Shown one piece after another: positions 57,752 to 64,000 of a DNA stretch of 64,000 bases (position 1 is the first letter of the stretch; each line of letters opens with the position of its first letter). The notes under the pieces are model-generated. The model was given only the letters and a program-made list of their open reading frames with translations, was not told where the DNA came from and did no database searches. Origin of the DNA: Prototheca cutis (lineage: Eukaryota; Chlorophyta; Trebouxiophyceae; Chlorellales; Chlorellaceae); contig BCIH01000007.1 of the NCBI GenBank assembly GCA_002897115.2, positions 62,001 to 126,000 of the forward strand, given 5' to 3'. Made by a program: the position numbers and the translations under genes.

Positions 57752-58083
57752 TGTCTGGCTTATGTTGAAGAAAAAAATGTACAATATTGCAATTCTGTGC
57801 AGGCTGCATGCACGCGAGATACGGTCCCCTCCTTGTGTTGTGCTGGCACAAAGCCATTATGATTTCATGAGGGCTGGGTGGTCCATTCCAGGATGGGTGG
57901 TCCATTCCAGGATGGGATGCTCCTTGTCCACTGCGCAGACGAGCCCTGGGGCTACCAGCAGCAAAGTTCCTCATGCACCAAACTCATTCCCAGAAGAAGA
58001 CAGCTCGTTTGCATGCCCGTGCATCACAACAATCACCCGCACATACGCGTGTGCACTCCCATATTCAGACTCCCGGCTATTTT
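57752..58083. other. Region upstream of thioredoxin z
   Basis: 332 nt holding the TRX z promoter. A short direct duplication, TGGTCCATTCCAGGATGGG, occurs twice in tandem at about 57879-57915. No gene. Confidence 0.5.
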
Positions 58084-58612
58084 ACCATGCAGGGCAAAAA
58101 TAGTGCAACCAGCTCAGCCAGCAACAGCGTCACATCACCCTGGGGGCTGCTGGGCATCACTGATGCCGCAAATTTTCACACTCTGCAGCAATAGGAAGGT
58201 GGACCACCTCAATGATGGACCACCTCTGGGACTGCTTTCCCTTCCCAGGGTCGAAACCCCAGTTGGGAAGGCTATAACCCCCAGGATGGATGGATGCATG
58301 TTCATCAGCACTGCAGTGCTGGAAGCGCTGAGGCCGCTTGCCGGTCTTCCGCAGGCTCTGCACGATGTGCCTCATGTTCAGACACGCCATCAAGTCTCTG
58401 GTCCAGAGACGATGCTCGCCGTTCGGGGTTGGCACTCCTTGTTAGTGCAACACCAGCTGATGGCACACCACCGTGGGCGTCTGCTCCCTGCACGACCCGT
58501 CCTGCTGCCAAGAAGGAACCCAACCCATTCTCTGAGCGACGCGGCCAGGGAATGCGGTCCAACAGGTAATTTGTTTGGGAGGCATGCCCTTGCTGTGCAG
58601 GTGGGGAGTCGA
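58084..58612 (+). repeat. Dispersed repeat, copy B (long form)
   Basis: Plus-strand match to 1343-1668 (which is on the minus strand). Ends match closely; the middle (about 58222-58484) has about 260 nt not present in copy A, or replaced there. It contains a 74-nt stretch with GAAGGTGGACCACCTCAATG shared exactly with copy A. The longest open frame (57878-58654) has no domain. It lies between TRX z and the DedA gene. Confidence 0.75.
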
Positions 58613-58645
58613 CCAGTCTCGAGAAGGTTTCATCATTTTCTGCCG

Positions 58646-59816
58646 TTACTGTAGAGAAGGGGTCTTGCGCGGGGCTTGGACTGGCAGCCCCGTGCTGGAA
58701 CCCAGGAGCACGCCCGGCCCCACCAGCTGCAGCTTGCGCACGCGGCCGCGGCGTGCGCTCATGGCCAGTTCCACCAGCAGCGGCGCTGCGGAGACGAGGA
58801 TGACGCCCAGAACGACGAGGCTAAAGTGCGAGCGGACGGCGGGGACATTGCCAAACAGGCGCCCCGCGCCGCAGCACCCCAGCGTCCACAGTGCCGCGCC
58901 CAGCACCGAGTATCGGATGAACTGGCCATAGGGCATGCGCCCCATGCCGGCCACAAACGGCGTGAATGTCCGCAGGATGGGCAGAAACCGCGCCAGCACC
59001 ACTGCAAGTGTTTTAGATGGTTTGCTGTGGATGGACAGAGCCATTGTTACCAGAAATGCAACTGGCCCACACACTCCACTCACCGGCACGTCTGCCTCGC
59101 TCTGCGAAGAAGCGCTCTGTTCGCTCAACATGTTCGCGCTTGACAAACCGCAGCCGCTGCACCTTTTGCCCAAACGTGCTGCCCACTGCAGGGGGAGTGC
59201 AGGGGTTGTCAGTTGGGTGGATTCCCGTGTGCGGCTGACATGGGCCAGAAGGCCTGCAAGGGCAACGCCGAAAATCTCGCCGCACAAAAAGAACTCGCCG
59301 AAGATATCCCTGCATGCCTGTGTAATTCGTGACGTCTCCCAGGAGCGCAGCGGACATGTAAACAAAGAGCAGCGGCACAAAGCTGAGCGAGTTTGCCGAA
59401 GCACTGAGCGCCCCAGTTGCAAAGAGGAGCGAGTCCCCCGGGAGGAAAGGAAACACTACAAGTCCAGTCTCCGCAAACACGATGGCAAACAGGATGCAGT
59501 ATGTCAGCCTGCCGTGCTCGGAAACCAGGTACTGCAGATGCTCATCAAGGTGCAGCACAAAGTCCAGAATGCTGGACACTGCGGAGGAGTGGGGCAAGGG
59601 GGCCCTGCTGAGCCAGACAGCTGCTGAGCTTGTGGCCTGTTGGCGGAACTGCTCATTCTATGCACATTCAATGAAATCAGTTGCCCAATGTAATAACCCT
59701 AAAATTGCACCTGCTCCATGACTGGCTTGGAGAGGCTGGTCGCCATCCTGGGCCAGGACTGTCCCTGATGCAAGGCACAAGGCCACTGCCAGCACTGGTG
59801 CTGTGGGGAATCTCAT
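58646..59816 (-). CDS. DedA/VTT-domain membrane protein
   Basis: DedA proteins are multi-pass membrane proteins proposed to flip or transport lipids. Four exons on the minus strand: 59816-59711, 59578-59318, 59185-59084 and 59001-58646; 274 residues, all in phase if the second intron starts at a GC (59317). The N-terminus MRFPTAPVLAVALCLASGTV ending LAQDG is a cleavable-type signal peptide. Core motifs: ETGLVVFPFLPGDSLLFATG (the re-entrant helix with PGD), GDVTNYTVGSTFGQKV, RFVKREHVERTERFFAERG and VVLARFLPILRTFTPFVAG, exactly the DedA order. The final helix is followed by a basic tail (SARRGRVRKLQL). Location could be ER, plastid or Golgi; the signal peptide argues for the secretory path, but plastid targeting cannot be excluded. 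Confidence 0.87.
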
Positions 59817-60282
59817 GGGGCGGCCTGGCCAACGGCGATCACGCGGGCCGAGCACACGCCGACTCTTCCGTTTCTATAGGTATTCTATCAACTGCAGAGT
59901 TTCCCGGGCCATCATGTCAGCGTGGTGCCGGCGCGTCAAAGCTGTACCTGCATCCGGCCCTGGGGGGGGCATATTCGGGGGTCCCCACGCAAAGCCTGCA
60001 AGCCAGCGTATTGCACGTCTTCAACACCAAGAATGAAATCGTTCACATTTGCAATTCCGGTGTTATGAGGTCATGATGAAGGCGTCCACTTTCCAGGTGT
60101 TTTTTCGGGACAAACAAGTGGGGCCTTTCGCAGAGAGAATTTTGAACCAGGGAAAATTGTCATGGGTGTGCTCTTGGCGTATCCCCAATGGGCCCCATGC
60201 CCGGCAAGGTCCATGCAAGCTCTCAAAAACTCGGACCCCCCCGTGGGTTTGTGAGCATGGCGGAGTGGGTTCGTATAGGCCA
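59817..60282. other. Spacer between DedA and the transporter gene
   Basis: 466 nt, DedA promoter and transporter 3' end. No ORF of note. Confidence 0.5.
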
Positions 60283-62317
60283 CTACTCAAGGTGAGGCTC
60301 TATCCATTGGGGGGCTGGTGCAGATCCAGCATCTGCTGAGGCCTTGAGTGGGTCTGCTTCCTCTGCATCCCCCAGCATGAACCGCTTCCACAGCCTGAAG
60401 GTGGTGAATACATGGCAGTTGGTGACTCAACAGCATGCCCTCGACAGGGAAGGCGATGTGTGTGGTATCTAAGACATCGTTGCCCTCCCGCGCAGGCAAC
60501 CCCCAAACCCCCCCCCCCCCAAAAAAAAAAAAAAAAACAAAAACAAAAAACAAAAACAAAAACAAAAACAAAACAAAAACCCAAACTCCATTCGCTTGCC
60601 AGTGGCTGTAGAACACGTGTTGGAGGCTCTCCACTGGCACGCGACTGGTCTCTGGGAGGAGGGCCGCCGCGTACACCCAAACGATGCCAGCAATACCGGC
60701 AGAGAAGGCATAGATGCCCCAGCGCATGGCGCAGAGCATGGGAAGAAAGGCGTACGTGGACAGCGTTCCCCACGTGGCCGTCAGCGCCGTGATCAGCACC
60801 CACGCAACGGGACGGATGCTCAACGGCGCCAGCTCACCCATAACCACCGTCACCGTTGTATTTTGTGTGCCCATGAACGCCAGCTCGTAGACGACCATGC
60901 TGACGAGGATGAGGGCGGCCTGGGGTGCGGTTGTTGCAGCGCCGGGGACGTTTGGGAGGAACGCCGCGAACAGCGCCGCCGCGCCCGTCTGTGCCGCGAC
61001 CATGACCCCGGCGCCGGCGCAGAGCAGCATCCGCCGGGGACACCTGTCCAGCAGCGCCATGCCCGCCACGACCCCGGCGACCTTGGCGCCCCCAACGATA
61101 GCAGCACCAGCGAGCGCACTGTTTGTATTCAAACCGAGCACGGTAAGAAGTGTCGGCGTGTAAAATGTTGCCGCGGCGTTGCCCGACCACCAATTGAGCG
61201 TGACGCCTAGGGTGGAAAGGGCGAGCGGCGGGACGTACCGGCGCTGTGTCACAGCCGCGCGCCAGGCTTGCTTCAGGCCTGGGGCACGTGCAGCCGCGGC
61301 TGCGATGGCGCTGAGTTCCTCCTCCACATCGTCGGTGCCACGCAACGCTCTCAATGCAGTCCGCGCAGCTTCTTGCCGGCCCAGCGCGTCCAGGGCGCTG
61401 GGGCTCTCGGGCATGAACACTGAGCCTGCCAGCAACACCGCCGCCGGGACGGCCACCGCCCCGAGTCCCCACTGCCAGTTATGGGGCNACTCCGCAGCAA
61501 AAACATTGACCAGCTGCGCAGTGAGCACCCCCATCCCGCCAAACAGGACGGTCGCAGCCACAAAGCGGCCGCGGAGCTGGGGCGGGGCGATCTCCGCCAG
61601 GTAGATGGCGCTGACGTGTTCGTTGAAGCCGTCGCCGACACCCAGCAGCAGGCGACCCGTAAGGAGGGTGGTGCGGGTGCGCGCCAACACCTGGATCGCT
61701 GCGGCGACCACTGTCAACGCTGCGCAGGCTCGTAACGAGGCCAGTCGGCCGTACCAGCGCGCGGTGAAGCTGGACAGCACCGCGCCAGCAAGCACGCCGG
61801 GGTAGAACAGTGCAGTGTACAAGTTGAGCGTGCCATTCGCATACTTGCAGTAGGGGGTCTGGGTACTGCCGGCTCCGCTCGTACCATGAAGCAGCTCGGG
61901 GTAGAATCGGGACAGGAAAGCCGGCTCGCTAAACACGCCGCCTGTCGCACCAGAATCATACCTGGGAGTTTTTGCATCCTGTTCTATCATGTGAAAAGTT
62001 GCGTGTGTGCTTTTGGTTGTGGGTCCATGCCCAACCAGAGCTGCTTGGTCAAGAGTCAATGCCGTCTCCTCTCTTTAACCACATGACAGTGAGAATCTTT
62101 GGGCACCAATCCAACTCCGGGCCCTCTAAACCGCTCACCCGCCGATGATGTGCAGGAGGGCGCCCATGAATCCCGCATGGAGCAGAGTCCACGTCAACCT
62201 AACAATGGCAGCATGGGCGAGCTGTTTCCGTTCGAGGGGACGCACAGGAACACCGTCACCCAGTTGACCTGTGCAGCAACTGCCACCATCGCTGGAATCT
62301 GCCGGGAAGCACTCCAT
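60283..62317 (-). CDS. MFS hexose-transporter-like protein (HUP/STP family)
   Basis: Twelve-pass sugar/proton symporter fold, plasma membrane. Three exons on the minus strand: 62317-62139, 61961-60600 and 60394-60283; in phase, 550 residues. N-terminus ends HIIGGYDSGATGGVFSEPAF (TM1, like the family's GYDxGVTGG). Then TGRLLLGVGDGFNEHVSAIY with YLAEIAPPQLRG, PESPSALDALG, RGTDDVEEE, the C-half and PETSRVPVE, followed by YSHWLWKRFMLGD at the exon 2/3 join. The joining intron starts with GCAAGC (60599), the only donor giving both phase and the expected HWxWKRF. The stretch that normally reads QQxTGINAI is replaced by LNWWSGNAAATFY, and several charged signature residues are missing, so substrate may differ from glucose. 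The start ATG at 62317 is tentative. Confidence 0.82.
60509..60580 (-). repeat. T-rich and G-rich tracts in transporter intron 2
   Basis: Read on the minus strand: repeated TTTTTG units followed by 16-17 T and a G run. It sits just after the unusual GCAAGC donor. Confidence 0.9.
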
Positions 62318-63078
62318 TGNCCCCCTCCAAAAAGCCCTGAAACTCCGGCCTCTCACTTGTAATGGTAGCCCTCACACTCCTGAACCTCGGGCTCCTGGTC
62401 TCCGCTCGGCAGCAGGCCCATTGGGAGCGAGGCCCCTGCTGGTCCTTGCTGCCTACCCAGTGAGAAGCGGGCAAGCTCGGCAACTGCTTCGCCAGGCATG
62501 CACTCCTCGCTGGCTCGACTCGAGACAAAACTCAGGAGTGTTGTCCTCCAGTTGACCAGTCATCAAGGATCTGCACTGCCCAAGAGTCTGTCTGCAACAT
62601 CACCGTCAGACGTGTGTGAACGACGCTCGCTCCTCCGAGATGCCTAGCCCGACGGGCAGCCACGTTCAGAGAGCACAGCAGGGTCCTCAGAGCCCGACAA
62701 GCACAGAGCTTGTCGTTGGAAATTTAATCGGTGCCTTGACATAGACATCCGACAGTCAGTGGACAGGTTTCAAAGGCTTGGCAGCGACAAAGACTTTTGT
62801 TTCCCGCTTGGCGGTGAAACCCCTGTGGCGTCGTCCAGCAATGATGCATGTCTGTGTTTGAACCCTCCATGGGGGGCCCCAGCCTGCCCAAAACCGCGCC
62901 ATTTCATGGATTTCAACAAAAAGAACGCGAGCTTCTACATCATCTTTGCCATGGGGACAACAGCGGCCTATAGTACAAACAAAAGGGGAACCAAAGCATG
63001 GAGGGTTTTGGCAAATTGCCCTAGAAGAGTTTTCAGATTTGCTAAGGGACAGTCAAAGCAACAAAGCACAATCACTCT
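62318..63078. other. Intergenic, no supported gene
   Basis: 761 nt with the transporter promoter and the 3' end of the 2H-type gene. Plus-strand open frames here (for example 62759-63103) have no support. Confidence 0.5.
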
Positions 63079-63978
63079 TCAGTTTTGTTGTCCATTTGTC
63101 TGAAATGGAAGGAACACGGTGGGCCCTTCCACTGTGGTGAAGATGTTCTCCTGCACGTGGGTCACCCCCGCCGCAGACCACGTCCTGCCGGCCAGCCGTG
63201 TCGTCCAATTGTCGCAGACTTTCGCGACAGATTTCACAGCCACAGGGTCCAGCTGCCGTGGCGTCAGCACCCGCCCGATGCTCATGTGGATGATGGTGCT
63301 CTGCGTCTGTGGCGCACCAGGGAAGGAAGAGCGCAGCCGGGAACGAAGCGCCGTCAGCGTCCTCCCTTCACGCTCCACGCTGGTGAGCAGCAGCGTCCCC
63401 GAATCGGCCAGCAGCAGGCGGTGCACGGAAAACCGCGGCGCCGGCAGTTCTGCCACGGCCGCACGCATGGCTTCCACCTCGCGCTGCACCGTGGCCGCAC
63501 CAGGTGATGCCCATTCGGCGGGCGGGACATCGGGCTGGATCCACTCACGATCAAACGGATCTGGCCGCAGCGTGTGTGGCTGGCTGGTCATGAACACGGT
63601 CACGTGAAAGTGCTCGGCATCGTTCCGGTGGAACGCAGTGCCTGCGATCGGGGGGGGAGATTGTGGCGGATTCATAGTCTATGCAAGATCATGGGCTGAA
63701 GCAGCGCAGACGCTCGTGGGCAGATCCGCATGCCAGATGGGGCAACGAACTAGGCATAAACGGCAATGTTATTCAACTAAAACACCAGCGATATACCGTG
63801 TCAATTAGAAACACAACTACAACCGCACCCTCTGGCAGCGCGGCGGCGACGTCTTGCCCCGCGGCCTTGAGGAGCTGGGCCAGTTCCGGGCAGCATTCTC
63901 GGATGAAGAGCACTCCCAAGCGCACGGCGCCGCGTGGTAGGGGAGAGGGAAACTCGAGGTAGTCCAGGGGTGAAGGGT
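63079..63978 (-). CDS. 2H-phosphoesterase-like protein, partial (5' end outside)
   Basis: Two exons visible on the minus strand: 63978-63829 (entered through a CAG acceptor) and 63641-63079, joined in phase; 5' exons lie beyond the right edge. The H-x-T/S pair of the 2H superfamily is present: FHVTVFM and, about 108 residues later, IIHMSIGRVL, with the family's hydrophobic residues around them. Enzymes of this superfamily hydrolyse cyclic phosphodiesters or trim RNA ends. The upstream exon has GVLFIRECCPELAQLLKAAG. The exact subfamily and substrate are unknown. Confidence 0.65.
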
Positions 63979-64000
63979 CTGGGCATCATGGGCCAAGGGA

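Noticed and set aside
62759..63103. 114-codon plus-strand frame
   Set aside because: Lies in intergenic space opposite the 3' end of the 2H-type gene, with no domain and poor composition.

Overview
The window looks like nuclear DNA of a GC-rich unicellular green alga, most likely a Chlorella-like trebouxiophyte. This rests on what can be read: intron-rich genes with short exons and GT-AG (occasionally GC-AG) borders, TGTAA motifs just downstream of several stop codons (the usual green-algal poly(A) signal), a plastid-type thioredoxin z, a hexose transporter of the Chlorella HUP type, and plant-like LpxK, COX7a and ROMO1 proteins. Single N positions are scattered through the sequence, several inside exons. 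Species cannot be decided. Exon borders below were placed by reading splice sites, checking phase across each junction and comparing with remembered family conservation. No alignment was run.

Layout. 1-18 kb is gene-dense: C-terminal end of SEC31 (+), a five-pass tweety/prominin-like membrane protein (-), NEDD8-conjugating enzyme UBC12 (+), ribosomal protein uS19/RPS15 (+), a mitochondrial-carrier-family protein (-), an orphan with a mitochondrial-like leader (-), an RluA-type pseudouridine synthase (+) and cytosolic-type prolyl-tRNA synthetase (+). 18.0-24.5 kb is a gene-poor block with diverged local repeats and at most fragments of coding sequence. 24.5-31 kb holds an LpxK homologue (+), a ROMO1/Mgr2 homologue (+) and a Q-rich orphan (-). 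31.9-42.4 kb holds an AP2-like regulator with a large low-complexity tail (+) and condensin subunit CAP-D2 (+, at least 15 exons). 42.8-49.4 kb is a run of four minus-strand genes: an acyl-CoA-binding protein, the complex I Fe-S assembly factor IND1/NUBPL, and two tandem WrbA-type quinone reductases. 49.4-51.1 kb is sparse. 51.1-64 kb has a COX7a-like subunit (-) head-to-head with the WD40 protein WDR6/Trm734 (+), then thioredoxin z (-), a DedA membrane protein (-), a hexose-transporter-like protein (-) and a 2H-phosphoesterase-like gene running off the right edge (-).

Functional themes. Several products are organelle proteins (IND1 and COX7a for the respiratory chain, ROMO1/Mgr2 and the carrier for the inner membrane, LpxK for the mitochondrial lipid-A-like pathway of plants, TRX z for plastid transcription), but nothing shows that they form an operon-like unit. 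Translation and RNA-modification genes (RPS15, ProRS, RluA, WDR6) are spread through the window.

Most notable: three introns that work best with GC-AG borders, one of them 171 nt long and fully open in frame within the condensin gene; the tandem WrbA pair in which only the distal copy has an MGNCC dual-acylation-type N terminus; an LpxK homologue with altered core motifs; and a dispersed repeat present once near each end of the window. I found no clearly new multi-gene system.
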